DNA of 64,000 nt, taken from positions 1 to 64,000 of the forward strand of contig NC_087383.1 of assembly GCF_963675165.1 (NCBI RefSeq). Direction: 5' to 3'. Under the pieces are notes generated by a model. It worked only from the letters and a program-made list of their open reading frames with translations, was not told the DNA's origin and did no database searches. The stretch is from Halichondria panicea. Lineage: Eukaryota > Porifera > Demospongiae > Suberitida > Halichondriidae. This document shows positions 1 through 13,640 of this stretch, in pieces (position 1 is the first letter of the stretch; each line of letters begins with the position of its first letter). Both the position numbers and the translations under genes were made by a program.

Positions 1-120
1 CTAACCCTAACCCTAACCCTAACCCTAACCCTAACCCTAACCCTAACCCTAACCCTAACCCTAACCCTAACCCTAACCCTAACCCTAACCCTAACCCTAA
101 CCCTAACCCTAACCCTAACC

Positions 121-161
<41 letters not shown>

Positions 162-1177
162 CCCTAACCCTAACCCTAACCCTAACCCTAACCCTAACCC
201 TAACCCTAACCCTAACCCTAACCCTAACCCTAACCCTAACCCTAACCCTAACCCTAACCCTAACCCTAACCCTAACCCTAACCCTAACCCTAACCCTAAC
301 CCTAACCCTAACCCTAACCCTAACCCTAACCCTAACCCTAACCCTAACCCTAACCCTAACCCTAACCCTAACCCTAACCCTAACCCTAACCCTAACCCTA
401 ACCCTAACCCTAACCCTAACCCTAACCCTAACCCTAACCCTAACCCTAACCCTAACCCTAACCCTAACCCTAACCCTAACCCTAACCCTAACCCTAACCC
501 TAACCCTAACCCTAACCCTAACCCTAACCCTAACCCTAACCCTAACCCTAACCCTAACCCTAACCCTAACCCTAACCCTAACCCTAACCCTAACCCTAAC
601 CCTAACCCTAACCCTAACCCTAACCCTAACCCTAACCCTAACCCTAACCCTAACCCTAACCCTAACCCTAACCCTAACCCTAACCCTAACCCTAACCCTA
701 ACCCTAACCCTAACCCTAACCCTAACCCTAACCCTAACCCTAACCCTAACCCTAACCCTAACCCTAACCCTAACCCTAACCCTAACCCTAACCCTAACCC
801 TAACCCTAACCCTAACCCTAACCCTAACCCTAACCCTAACCCTAACCCTAACCCTAACCCTAACCCTAACCCTAACCCTAACCCTAACCCTAACCCTAAC
901 CCTAACCCTAACCCTAACCCTAACCCTAACCCTAACCCTAACCCTAACCCTAACCCTAACCCTAACCCTAACCCTAACCCTAACCCTAACCCTAACCCTA
1001 ACCCTAACCCTAACCCTAACCCTAACCCTAACCCTAACCCTAACCCTAACCCTAACCCTAACCCTAACCCTAACCCTAACCCTAACCCTAACCCTAACCC
1101 TAACCCTAACCCTAACCCTAACCCTAACCCTAACCCTAACCCTAACCCTAACCCTAACCCTAACCCTAACCCTAACC
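1..1177. repeat. Telomere, (CCCTAA)n
   Basis: Uninterrupted CCCTAA hexamers run from base 1, in the orientation expected for the left end of a chromosome (the G-rich TTAGGG strand ends at the 3' terminus of the minus strand). One variant heptamer with an extra A lies near position 141. TTAGGG is the common metazoan telomere motif. The long minus-strand open frame here is only an Arg-Val translation of the hexamer. Confidence 0.98.
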
Positions 1178-3086
1178 TTAACCACAACTCTAGCTGTTGT
1201 TAGAGTACTTAACCACAACTCTAGCTGTTGTTAGAGTACTTAACCACAACTCTAGCTGTTGTTAGAGTACTTAACCACAACTCTAGCTGTTGTTAGAGTA
1301 CTTAACCACAACTCTAGCTGTTGTTAGAGTACTTAACCACAACTCTAGCTGTTGTTAGAGTACTTAACCACAACTCTAGCTGTTGTTAGAGTACTTAACC
1401 ACAACTCTAGCTGTTGTTAGAGTACTTAACCACAACTCTAGCTGTTGTTAGAGTACTTAACCACAACTCTAGCTGTTGTTAGAGTACTTAACCACAACTC
1501 TAGCTGTTGTTAGAGTACTTAACCACAACTCTAGCTGTTGTTAGAGTACTTAACCACAACTCTAGCTGTTGTTAGAGTACTTAACCACAACTCTAGCTGT
1601 TGTTAGAGTACTTAACCACAACTCTAGCTGTTGTTAGAGTACTTAACCACAACTCTAGCTGTTGTTAGAGTACTTAACCACAACTCTAGCTGTTGTTAGA
1701 GTACTTAACCACAACTCTAGCTGTTGTTAGAGTACTTAACCACAACTCTAGCTGTTGTTAGAGTACTTAACCACAACTCTAGCTGTTGTTAGAGTACTTA
1801 ACCACAACTCTAGCTGTTGTTAGAGTACTTAACCACAACTCTAGCTGTTGTTAGAGTACTTAACCACAACTCTAGCTGTTGTTAGAGTACTTAACCACAA
1901 CTCTAGCTGTTGTTAGAGTACTTAACCACAACTCTAGCTGTTGTTAGAGTACTTAACCACAACTCTAGCTGTTGTTAGAGTACTTAACCACAACTCTAGC
2001 TGTTGTTAGAGTACTTAACCACAACTCTAGCTGTTGTTAGAGTACTTAACCACAACTCTAGCTGTTGTTAGAGTACTTAACCACAACTCTAGCTGTTGTT
2101 AGAGTACTTAACCACAACTCTAGCTGTTGTTAGAGTACTTAACCACAACTCTAGCTGTTGTTAGAGTACTTAACCACAACTCTAGCTGTTGTTAGAGTAC
2201 TTAACCACAACTCTAGCTGTTGTTAGAGTACTTAACCACAACTCTAGCTGTTGTTAGAGTACTTAACCACAACTCTAGCTGTTGTTAGAGTACTTAACCA
2301 CAACTCTAGCTGTTGTTAGAGTACTTAACCACAACTCTAGCTGTTGTTAGAGTACTTAACCACAACTCTAGCTGTTGTTAGAGTACTTAACCACAACTCT
2401 AGCTGTTGTTAGAGTACTTAACCACAACTCTAGCTGTTGTTAGAGTACTTAACCACAACTCTAGCTGTTGTTAGAGTACTTAACCACAACTCTAGCTGTT
2501 GTTAGAGTACTTAACCACAACTCTAGCTGTTGTTAGAGTACTTAACCACAACTCTAGCTGTTGTTAGAGTACTTAACCACAACTCTAGCTGTTGTTAGAG
2601 TACTTAACCACAACTCTAGCTGTTGTTAGAGTACTTAACCACAACTCTAGCTGTTGTTAGAGTACTTAACCACAACTCTAGCTGTTGTTAGAGTACTTAA
2701 CCACAACTCTAGCTGTTGTTAGAGTACTTAACCACAACTCTAGCTGTTGTTAGAGTACTTAACCACAACTCTAGCTGTTGTTAGAGTACTTAACCACAAC
2801 TCTAGCTGTTGTTAGAGTACTTAACCACAACTCTAGCTGTTGTTAGAGTACTTAACCACAACTCTAGCTGTTGTTAGAGTACTTAACCACAACTCTAGCT
2901 GTTGTTAGAGTACTTAACCACAACTCTAGCTGTTGTTAGAGTACTTAACCACAACTCTAGCTGTTGTTAGAGTACTTAACCACAACTCTAGCTGTTGTTA
3001 GAGTACTTAACCACAACTCTAGCTGTTGTTAGAGTACTTAACCACAACTCTAGCTGTTGTTAGAGTACTTAACCACAACTCTAGCT
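1178..3086. repeat. 31-bp subtelomeric satellite, about 61 copies
   Basis: A 31-bp unit beginning TTAACCACAACTCTAGCTGT is repeated head to tail directly after the telomere. By eye the copies are identical over about 1.9 kb. Each unit holds an inverted repeat, ACTCTA and TAGAGT around an 8-base loop, so either strand could fold into a series of hairpins. The first unit follows the last telomere hexamer without a spacer, and the last is cut at about 3086 and followed by degenerate half-units to about 3115. Confidence 0.97.
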
Positions 3087-3565
3087 CAAGTACTTTACCG
3101 CACACTCTAGCCAACTTTCCCACCCTCAGCCACGCCCACCCTCCTCCCTTTTTGCTCACTCTCTTTTATAGCAGATGATGGCAATATTTCAGTACTTATG
3201 GTTTCTAAATTCCATAGCATATCTACTTTGGCTTCCTCTACTGCACTGAGGTACTACTTTTACTTTACTTAAAAAACAAACTTTTAATAAGCTAAACTAC
3301 CTTCTGCACTTGTTTTCATAATTGCAAAACAACTTTGACTGACTTCACTTTTTTTTCAGCAAACCACTATTAACAAAACAACTTTTTTTTCACTTAAACT
3401 AGCAAATACTGCACTAATAAAGCTAACCTACTTTTGTCTTTTCATCATCAAGCACTACTTAAGCTTATAAGCAAAACCACTTTTTTCTTTTCTTTTCATG
3501 TTTTACTGCACTTTTTTCTTCACTAAAACAAACAATGCACTAAGCAAAACCACTAATTTATTGTA
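3087..3565. other. AT-rich spacer without a recognisable gene
   Basis: Degenerate satellite remnants to about 3115 are followed by AT-rich sequence with many short 'CACTT' and 'AAAACAAC' motifs. I see no coding potential. Confidence 0.6.
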
Positions 3566-4555
3566 AGGCTCCCTGTCAGAAGCTGGCTAAACCAGCAAAT
3601 GAAATATTGCACACTATTTGCTCTCCCTTTTTGCCTAATGTTTTTTAGATTAGGGCGTGCAAGGCTCCCCGTCAGAAGCTGGCTAAACCAGCAAATGAAA
3701 TATTGCACACTATTTAAATACGGGCTCTCCCTTTTTGCCTAATGTTTTTTAGATTAGGGCGTGCAAGGCTCCCCGTCAGAAGCTGGCTAAACCAGCAAAT
3801 GAAATATTGCACACTATTTAAATACGGGCTCTCCCTTTTTGCCTAATGTTTTTTAGATTAGGGCGTGCAAGGCTCCCCGTCAGAAGCTGGCTAAACCAGC
3901 AAATGAAATATTGCACACTATTTAAATACGGGCTCTCCCTTTTTGCCTAATTTTTTTAGATTAGGGCGTGCAAGGCTCCCCGTCAGAAGCTGGCTAAACC
4001 AGCAAATGAAATATTGCACACTATTTGCTCTCCCTTTTTGCCTAATGTTTTTTAGATTAGGGCGTGCAAGGCTCCCCGTCAGAAGCTGGCTAAACCAGCA
4101 AATGAAATATTGCACACTATTTAAATACGGGCTCTCCCTTTTTGCCTAATTTTTTTAGATTAGGGCGTGCAAGGCTCCCCGTCAGAAGCTGGCTAAACCA
4201 GCAAATGAAATATTGCACACTATTTAAATACGGGCTCTCCCTTTTTGCCTAATTTTTTTAGATTAGGGCGTGCAAGGCTCCCCGTCAGAAGCTGGCTAAA
4301 CCAGCAAATGAAATATTGCACACTATTTAAATACGGGCTCTCCCTTTTTGCCTAATTTTTTTAGATTAGGGCGTGCAAGGCTCCCCGTCAGAAGCTGGCT
4401 AAACCAGCAAATGAAATATTGCACACTATTTGCTCTCCCTTTTTGCCTAATTTTTTTTAGATTAGGGCGTGCAAGGCTCCCCGTCAGAAGCTGGCTAAAC
4501 CAGCAAATGAAATATTGCACACTATTTAAACACGGGCTTGCCTAATTTTTTTAGA
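3566..4555. repeat. Subtelomeric tandem repeat, 104/93-bp units, about 10 copies
   Basis: Units start at AAGGCTCCCCGTCAGAAGCT. Most are 104 bp; shorter ones lack an 11-base piece around AAATACGGG. Each carries one TTAGGGC and a small hairpin, GCTGG-CTAAA-CCAGC. Short open frames on both strands are by-products of the repeat. The last unit, near 4540, is degenerate. Confidence 0.93.
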
Positions 4556-5559
4556 TAGCAGGCAAAACCAGCAAATAAATTATTGCACACTATAATGATG
4601 CTAGTCATCTTAATTGTATGTACAGCATGATATGTTTTACCTCCTTCTTTTTTAATTGTCTCGAATGAGCAAAAACATAATCACACTATTTACGACTAAC
4701 GTTTGGCCTGGAGTCTCCTCTTGATACTTGGTGTTTCTTGATACTTGGCGTCTTTGATGTCTCTTAATATTCTGATGCTCTTGTCTGTAAGAAAAAAATA
4801 CTGATTTAACTTAAGAATTTTATTTACCTAAAAAAAAGTGTTGAGCTGTTTTTGAACTTAATACACGCGCCAGGAGAAGAATCGAGGCTAATTACTACCA
4901 GTCTCGATTTCAGGCCGCGACAAAAAATAAAAAGCTGCCATAGCAGGCGGCTTACATACACACAAGCTACAAGCTAAAGCCAGCGCTCAGCTGTAGGAGG
5001 CTTGAAGCTGACATTGGGAAGCTGACATTGGTAGGATTGAAGCTGGTAGGCAGCTATACCAACACTTAGACACTGACCTGACACAAGCTACTTCGATCAG
5101 GCAATTAAGCTAACACAAAGCCAGTGCTAGCTAACACAAAGCTCTACAAACCTTATAGCTTGGAGCAGTACTGGGTTAGGTAGAGGAGATCTGATGGACA
5201 TAGAGGCTGCTGGGTTCCTCAGTAGAGTATAGAGAAGGTAGAAGAGAACTTGAGGTAGAGCAGAGGTAGAAGAGGCTGAATAATGAGCTAGACTGCTGGG
5301 TTGCTAGTTAAACTAAAATCGTTCTCACTAAGGTTTCTCCAGCATTACCTTATTTGGTAGTACATCACATTCCATATTACAGAGTCTTGGCAAGGTTTCT
5401 CCAGCATTACCTTACTTGGTAGTACATTACATTCCATATTACAAGAGTTTAAAGGTTCATAACTGTCAACACATTCAGATGACTAATAAAGATTAATGTA
5501 CTAAATTGCTGTATAAATCATTGAAATTGCGGCACAAGTTCATAATGAATTAGCATACA
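4556..5559. other. Subtelomeric spacer with a short direct duplication
   Basis: No gene is seen. A segment beginning AAGGTTTCTCCAGCATTACC is present twice in a row at about 5330-5450. The phrase TCTCGATTTCAGGCCGCG near 4902 resembles GCCTCGATTCCAGGCCGC at 51720 and a copy at 53455, so it is probably a dispersed repeat end. Confidence 0.55.
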
Positions 5560-8500
5560 CTCGCTTTGGTTGTTCCACCCTAATTACTGTACACCCCTAG
5601 AGAGTACAGAACAAGGTGAACAGTGAACAGTAAGGTATCATGTCTCAGAACAACATAGAAGGACATGTGGCATGCTCGGTACGATCATGTAGCTATTCTG
5701 CTGTCCAATCACCAGTAAGTGTCATTGCGCCCTCTGTTCCGATTTATAAATCCCAGGGTCACAGCTAGTCCCTAAGGCAGGGCCTAGCACAGGCTCTACA
5801 TCACCCTGAGGCATGATCCCAACTGTACAAAGCTCTAATCAGTACTAACCTAGATACAAAGATAATGGGCCACCTGCCATGCACACAAGCTCAAAGCTAT
5901 TTTATAATTAACACACAGTAACTTACCCACTGGAATAGGTAGCACTCAATGGAGGTTTCCTCCTGTTCAGATGATGGAGTGGTTGGTTGATCCATTGTAT
6001 GGTGGTACTCCCTCCGTTGCACATGAAGAGAGAGAGAGGGATAGAATAGTCACCCATACACCACACAGCTACAAGCATAAGCACAGCATACACTCGCCTT
6101 GGTTGTACCACCCTAATTACTGTACACCCCTAGAGAGTACAGAACAAGGTAAACAGTAAACAGTTAGGTATCATGTCTCAGAACAATATAGAACCTGTGC
6201 CAGGACGTGTGGCATGCTCGGTACGATCGGGTCATGACAACGTAGCTATTCTGCCTCATTCCTGTCCAATCACCAGTAAGTGTCATTGCGCCCCCACTGG
6301 GCAGTATTGCTCTGTTCCGATTTCTAAATCCCATGCCTTCAGGGCTACCGATACCGCAACGCGATGGCAGGATCCCAAAAGCAAGGAATCTAGAAATCAA
6401 ACAGAGGCTATACTGTCAAGTTTTCCCAAAGGTAAGGATCGCTCAAGACGCTCGACTTGCTGATCATACAACAGGTCAACAGGGTCACAGCTAGTCCCTA
6501 AGGCAGGGCCTAGCACAGGCTCTACATCACCCTGAGGCATGATCCCAACTGTACAAAGCTCTAATCAGTACTAACCTAGATACAAACCTAGATACAAAGA
6601 TAATGGGCCACCTGCCATGCACACAAGCTCAAAGTTATTTTATAATTAACCTTACCCACTGGAATAGGTAGCACTCAATGGAGGTCTCCTCCTGTTCAAG
6701 TGGCAGGATGATGGAGTGGTTGGTTGGTCCATTCTATGTGGTACTCCCTCCGTTGCACATGAAGAGAGAGAGAGAGGGATAGAATAGTCACCCATACACC
6801 ACACAGCTACAAGCATAAGCACAGCATACACTCGTATCACCCTAATTACTGTACACCAGTACAGAACAAGGTAAACAGTAAACAGTTAGGTATCATGTCT
6901 CAGAACAATATAAATCCTGTGCCAGGACATGTGGCATGCTCGGTACGATCGGGTCATGACAACGTAGCTATTCTGTTTCATTCCTGTCCAATCACCAGTA
7001 AGTGTCATTGCGCCCCCACTGGGCAGTATTGCTCTGTTCCGATTTCTAAATCCCCTGCCTTCAGGGCTACCGATACCGCAACGCGATGGCAGGATCCCAA
7101 AAGCAAGGAATCTAGAAATCAAACAGAGGCTATACTGTCAAGTTTTCCCAAAGGTAAGGATCGCTCAAGACGCTCGACTTGCTGATCATACAACAGGTCA
7201 ACAGGGTCACAGCTAGTCCCTAAGGCAGGGCCTAGCACAGGCTCTACATCACCCTGAGGCATGATCCCAACTGTACAAAGCTCTAATCAGTACTAACCTA
7301 GATACAAAGATAATGGGCCACCTGCCATGCACACAAGCTCAAAGTTATTTTATAATTAACCTTACCCACTGGAATAGGTAGCACTCAATGGAGGTCTCCT
7401 CCTGTTCAAGTGGCAGGATGATGGAGTGGTTGGTTGGTCCATTCTATGGTGGTACTCCCTCCGTTGCACATGAAGAGAGAGAGAGAGGGATAGAATAGTC
7501 ACCCATACACCACACAGCTACAAGCATAAGCACAGCATACACTCGTACCACCTAATTACTGTACACCCCTAGAGAGTACAGAACAAGGTAAACAGTAAAC
7601 AGTTAGGTATCATGTCTCAGAACAATATAAAACCTGTGCCAGGACATGTGGCATGCTCGGTACGATCGGGTCATGACAATGTAGCTAATCTGCTTCATTC
7701 CTGTCCAATCACCAGTAAGTGTCATTGCGCCCCCACTGGGCAGTATTGCTCTGTTCCGATTTCTAAATCCCCTGCCTTCAGGGCTACCGATACCGCAACG
7801 CGATGGCAGGATCCCAAAAGCAAGGAATCTAGAAATCGAACAGAGGCTATACTGTCAAGTTTTCCCAAAGGTAAGGATCGCTCAAGACGCTCGACTTGCT
7901 GATCATACAACAGGTCAACAGGGTCACAGCTAGTCCCTAAGGCAGGGCCTAGCACAGGCTCTACATCACCCTGAGGCATGATCCCAACTGTACAAAGCTC
8001 TAATCAGTACTAACATAGATACAAAGATAATGGGCCACCTGCCATTATTTTATAATTAACACACAGTAACTTACCCACTGGAATAGGTAGGAGGTCTCCT
8101 CCTGTTCAAGTGGCAGGATGATGGAGTAGTTGGTTGGTCCATTCTATGGTGGTACTACCTCCGTTGCACATGAAGAGAGAGAGAGGGATAGAATAGTCAC
8201 CCATACACCACACAGCATACACTCGCCTTGGTGGTTGTACCACCCTAATTACTGTACACCCCTAGAGAGTACAGAACAAGGTAAACAGTAAACAGTTAGG
8301 TATCATGTCTCAGAACAACATAGAACCTGTGCCAGGACATGTGGCATGCTCGGTACGATCGGGTCATGACAACGTAGCTATTCTGCATCATTCCTGTCCA
8401 ATCACCAGTAAGTGTCATTGCGCCCCCACTGGGCAGTATTGCTCTGTTCCGATTTCTAAATCCCATGCCTTCAGGGCTACCGATACCGCAACGCGATGGC

Positions 8501-9640
8501 AGGATCCCAAAAGCAAGGAATCTAGAAATCGAACAGAGGCTATACTGTCAAGTTTTCCCAAAGGTAAGGATCGCTCAAGACGCTCGACTTGCTGATCATA
8601 CAACAGGTCAACAGGGTCACAGCTAGTCCCTAAGGCAGGGCCTAGCACAGGCTCTACATCACTCTGAGGCATGATCCCAACTGTACAAAGCTCTAATCAG
8701 TACTAACCTAGATACAAAGATAATGGGCCACCTGCCATGCACACAAGCTCAAAGTTATTTTATAATTAACACACAGTAACTTACCCACTGGAATAGGTAG
8801 GAGGTCTCCTCCTGTTCAAGTGGCAGGATGATGGAGTGGTTGGTTGGTCCATTCTATGGTGGTACTCCCTCCGTTGCACATGAAGAGAGAGAGAGGGATA
8901 GAATAGTCACCCATACACCACACAGCATACACTCGCCTTGGTGGTTGTACCACCCTAATTACTGTACACCCCTAGAGAGTACAGAACAAGGTAAACAGTA
9001 AACAGTTAGGTATCATGTCTCAGAACAACATAGAACCTGTGCCAGGACATGTGGCATGCTCGGTACGATCGGGTCATGACAACGTAGCTATTCTGCATCA
9101 TTCCTGTCCAATCACCAGTAAGTGTCATTGCGCCCCCACTGGGCAGTATTGCTCTGTTCCGATTTCTAAATCCCATGCCTTCAGGGCTACCGATACCGCA
9201 ACGCGATGGCAGGATCCCAAAAGCAAGGAATCTAGAAATCGAACAGAGGCTATACTGTCAAGTTTTCCCAAAGGTAAGGATCGCTCAAGACGCTCGACTT
9301 GCTGATCATACAACAGGTCAACAGGGTCACAGCTAGTCCCTAAGGCAGGGCCTAGCACAGGCTCTACATCACCCTGAGGCATGATCCCAACTGTACAAAG
9401 CTCTAATCAGTACTAACCTAGATACAAAGATAATCCATGCACACAAGCTCAAAGCTATTTAATAATAATATTAACACACAGTAACTTACCCACTGGAATA
9501 GGCAGCACTCTCTCCTCCTGTTCAAGTGGCAGGATGATGGAGTGGTTGGTTGGTCCATTGTATGGTGGTACTCCCTCCGTTGCAGAGAGAGGGATAGAGT
9601 AGCCATCATGCTGCCATACACGTACACAGCTACAAGCATA
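5560..9640. repeat. 'A' array: tandem ~700-bp units, one partial and five full
   Basis: The landmark TATCATGTCTCAGAACAA recurs at about 5640, 6173, 6895, 7612, 8305 and 9015, giving units of about 690-720 bp after a first shortened copy. Units differ by scattered substitutions and small indels. A 96-codon plus-strand frame is open in five copies, and an overlapping 85-codon minus-strand frame is open in the three nearest the chromosome interior. In the copies at 6173 and 6895 a CGA-to-TGA change stops the minus frame. Two further copies lie at 16.2-17.6 kb. Confidence 0.93.
9125..9600 (-). pseudogene. Possible exon set of an unrecognised gene carried by the A units (minus strand)
   Basis: In the innermost copy the minus strand can be read as three in-phase pieces. 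The first ends near 9499, containing TEGVPPYNGPTNHSIILPLE, and stops at a GTAAGT donor. A 24-base piece follows after a GCATGGCAG acceptor, then a GTTAGT donor. The 85-codon frame begins after GTACAG at about 9390 and contains GDVEPVLGPALG and SVRFLDSLLLGS, ending in a stop at 9125. The second intron would be only about 27 bases, which is very short. Other copies carry a stop in the first piece (CCATAG for CCATAC). I recognise no family. It may be a captured gene fragment or chance. Confidence 0.22.
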
Positions 9641-9866
9641 TTTAAAGCGCAGCACTCATAGTAAGTGGGCGGGGCTATTCTTTGGGACAAAGGGCGACTC
9701 ATTCATGAGACTACTATATCATATGCAGGCATGCATGTGGGACAAAGGACGACTCATTCATGAGACTACTATCATGCAGGCATGCATGATTCCGCTATAA
9801 TTAATGATTAATTAATGGCAAAATTATTTTTATTATATTAATGGCAAAAATGCAGTTAGGTGTCTA
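9590..9866. repeat. Flanking segment duplicated at 17580-17828
   Basis: This stretch (CAGCTACAAGCATATTTAAA, then AAGTGGGCGGGGCTATTC and repeated GGGACAAAGGGCGACT with ATGCAGGCATGCATG) follows the last A unit and precedes the first B unit. The same order recurs at 17580-17828, so A end, flank and B start were copied as one block. Confidence 0.85.
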
Positions 9867-12800
9867 TTATTGTGTGTCAGTCTCTTAGTTGTCCTGCGAG
9901 TGTCCATAATTATTCAATCCATGGGCAAGGGAGGGCAGCAAATTGTATCATGATCGTAATAAAAAGGCGTATTACATGGTATAGTAGAGTCTGTCCCGGG
10001 TGGTGTGCTGTCCTAGCTGGTAGTAGGTAGGTCTTGTAGTGTTGGTTAGTGGGTGATGCTGGCTCTTAGTAGAACTTGCTGCTCCCTCCGACTAGGTGTG
10101 GGGATAAAGACACGGATGATGTGTGTACTGTACACAAAAACACAGCATGTACGACACAATGCATGGGTGGAGGTGTGGTCAAGAGGGTTACCATGTATGG
10201 GAGTGTGACCATATATCAGTACAGTGAGTGGGGGTGTGGCCCCATATATACAGGATGTGCAGGTACAATGTGTGGATAGAGGTGTGGTCTGCACTGATAA
10301 TAATGAAGTGATTCCGTATGACCAGGTGAAAAACATAAAACAACCAAACCGACAATATACTAGACTATAGAATGAACTAAGAATGAACTAAGAATAAGCT
10401 TAGCCTGCGTAAGCAAGTTGGAGGAAGAAGCTGAGCAGAACAGAAACCGATCCAAACAGTGGCATACATTAATTTAGTGTAATAATTATACAGAATAACT
10501 TCTCCTGCATTGGTCCATCAGAGCAGTGGAGCCATCATCAGATCATTGCCACCATGGGAGTCCTCTCTGTACAATGAGTCCTCTCTGTACAACTTACAAC
10601 ACACTTCACACTTCATGTAATAAAAATGGAAGACACTCCCACGCACCATGCAAAGCTATGGTTTCCTGGCATTGAAATGTGAGCAACTATACAACATTTC
10701 TCGAGGGCTCAAAAAATTGACATTGATGGTCTACAAGACTATAATTATGACATTTTGGGGACAATTATAAATTGTGGACTGTGAATATTTAATTATGATA
10801 ATGATTGTGTGCAGGACCGACCACCATGCATCACGAGGGACGCTCTACAGAGGGCTCAAATAATAAACTTTCCCGCTACACAGTAGTAGAGGTCAATGCA
10901 TAAGTGGAGTTAACTACCTAATGCTGGTACAATAATAAAATACAATTTCTTAAGCCAAGAGTAGAAGAAATGTTTTAAACTGGCTAGTGATTGAAGGCAA
11001 TTGCATCTGACCCAAAACAGAGAAGGTACCGTACAATAATTATTAGACTATACCTTGTGTGGCCGACTCCCTCTGTTTAGAGTAGCCTTTCCTGTCAGAA
11101 AATCACATACACTGCCTGCAGATTGAGTGATGAAGAAAGGGGAGCTCAAGATGCTACTCTAGAATCAATTACTGATAATGCTACGAAATGTACAAGCAAC
11201 AGAATATTCGTACATGATACAGTAACTGGCCCTTTGGTGTCTATTATTGTGTGTCAGTCTCTTAGTTGTCCTGCGAGTGTCCATAATTATTCAATCCATG
11301 GGCAAGGGAGGGCAGCAAATTGTATCACATGGTATAGTAGAGTCTGTCCCAGGTGGTGTGCTGTCCTAGCTGGTAGTAGGTAGGTCTTGTAGTGTGTTGG
11401 CTAGTGGGTGATGCTGGCTCTTAGTAGAACTTGCTGCTCCCTCCGACTAGGTGTGGGGATAAAGACACGGATGATGTGTGTACTGTACACAAAAACACAG
11501 CATGTACGACACAATGCATGGGTGGGGGTGTGGTCAAGAGGGTTACCATGTATGGGGGTGTGACCACATATCAGTACAGTGAGTGGGGGTGTGGCCCCAT
11601 ATATACAGGATGTGCAGGTACAATGTGTGGATAGAGGTGTGGTCTGCACTGTATAAAAATTAATGAAGTGATTCCGTATGACCAGGTGAAAAACATAAAA
11701 CAACCAAACCGACAATAATACTAGACTATAGAATGAACTAAGAATGAACTAATTAAGAATAAGCTTAGCCTGCGTAAGCAAGTTGGAGGAAGAAGCTGAG
11801 CAGAACAGAAACCGATCCAAACAGTGGCATACATTAATTTAGTGTAATAATTATACAGAATAACTTCTCCTGCATTGGTCCATCAGAGCAGTGGGGCCAT
11901 CATCAGATCATTCCCACCATGGGAGTCCTCTCTGTATAAACTTACAACACACTTCACACTTCATGTAATATAAATGGAAGAGACTCCCACGCACCATGCA
12001 AAGCTATGGTTTCCTGGCATTGAAATGTGAACAACTATACAACATTTCTCGAGGGCTCAAATAACGAACTTTCCCGCTACACGCAGAGGTCAATGCATAA
12101 GTGGAGTTAACTACCTAATGCTGGTACAATAATAAAATACAATTTCTTAAGCCAAGAGTAGAAGAAATGTTTTAAACTGGCTAGTGATTGAAGGCAATTG
12201 CATCTGACCCAAAACAGAGAAGATCATCTAGTACTGTACAATAATTATTAGACTATACCTTGTGTGGCCGACTCCCTCTGTTTAGAGTAGCCTTTCCTGT
12301 CAGAAAATCACATACACTGCCTGCAGATTGAGTGATGAAGAAAGGGGAGCTCAAAATGCTACTCTACAGTCAATTACATTACGAAATGTACAAGCAACAG
12401 AATATTCGTACATGATACAGTAACTGGCCCTTTGGTGTCTATTATTGTGTGTCAGTCTCTTAGTTGTCCTGCGAGTGTCCATAATTATTCAATCCATTGG
12501 CGAGGGAGGGCAGCAAATTGTATCATGATCGTAATACAAAGGCGTATTACATGGTATAGTAGAGTCTGTCCCGGGTGGTGTGCTGTCCTAGCTGGTAGTA
12601 GGTAGGTCTTGTAGTGTGTTGGTTAGTTGGTGATGCTGGCTCTTAGTAGAACTTGCTGTCCCTCCGACTAGGTGTGGGGATAAAGACACGGATGATGTGT
12701 ACTGTACACAAAAACACAGCATGTACGATACAATGCATGGGTGGAGGTGTGGTCAAGAGGGTTACCATGTATGTGGGTGTGACCACATATCAGTACAGTG

Positions 12801-13640
12801 AGTGGGGGTGTGGCCCCATAATTATATACAGGATGTGCAGATACAATGTGTGGATAGAGGTGTGGTCTGCACTGATAATAATGAAGTGATTCCGTATGAC
12901 CAGGTGAAAAACATCAAACAACCAAACCGACAATAATACTAGACTATAGAATGAACTAAGAATGAACTAAGAATAAGCTTAGCCTGCGTAAGCAAGTTGG
13001 AGGAAGAAGCTGAGCAGAACAGAAACCGATCCAAACAGTGGCATACATTAATTTAGTGTAATAATTATACAGAATAACTTCTCCTGCATTGGTCCATCAG
13101 AGCAGTGGAGCCATCATCAGATCATTGCCTCACATTCATTGCCACCGTGGGAGTCCTCTCTGTACAAACACACTTCACACTTCATGTAATACAAATGGAA
13201 GACACTCCCACGCACTATGCAAAGCTATGGTTTCCTGGCATTGAAATGTGAACAACTATACAACATTTCTCGAGGGCTCAAATAACCGCTACACGTAGAG
13301 GTCAATGCATAAGTGGAGTTAACTACCTAATGCTGGTACAATAATAAAATACAATTTCTTAAGCCAAGAGTAGAAGAAATGTTTTAACTGGCTAGTGATT
13401 CAAGGCAATTGCATCTGACCCAAAACAGAGAAGATCATCTAGTACTGCACAATAATTATTAGACTATACCTTGTGTGGCCGACTCCCTCTGTTTAGAGTA
13501 GCCTTTCCTGTCAGAAAATCACATACACTGCCTGCAGATTGAGTGATGAAGAAAGGGGAGCTCAAGATGCTACTCTAGAGTCAATTGCTACGAAATGTAC
13601 AAGCAACAGAATATTCATACATGATACAGTAACTGGCCCT
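9866..13640. repeat. 'B' array: three tandem units of about 1.2-1.4 kb
   Basis: The landmark TGTCTATTATTGTGTGTCAG occurs at about 9866, 11240 and 12437, and again at 17829 in a truncated copy. Each unit contains the GTGTGGTCAAGAGGG region, a GGAGGAAGAAGCTGAGCAGA region, and ends in an exon-like stretch finishing CAGTAACTGGCCCTTTG. In the first two units that end is joined to the start of the next unit. In the third it continues into different sequence, so the junction marks the unit boundary. Short open frames here are not conserved enough to call genes. Confidence 0.9.

Noticed and set aside
139-1218. 359-codon minus-strand frame of alternating Arg-Val
   Set aside because: Translation of the telomere hexamer only.
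3566-4555. CRISPR-like array
   Set aside because: Units are directly adjoining near-identical repeats with no variable spacers, in a eukaryotic subtelomere.
10046-12889. 67-104-codon frames in the B units
   Set aside because: Not kept in step between copies and without recognisable features.
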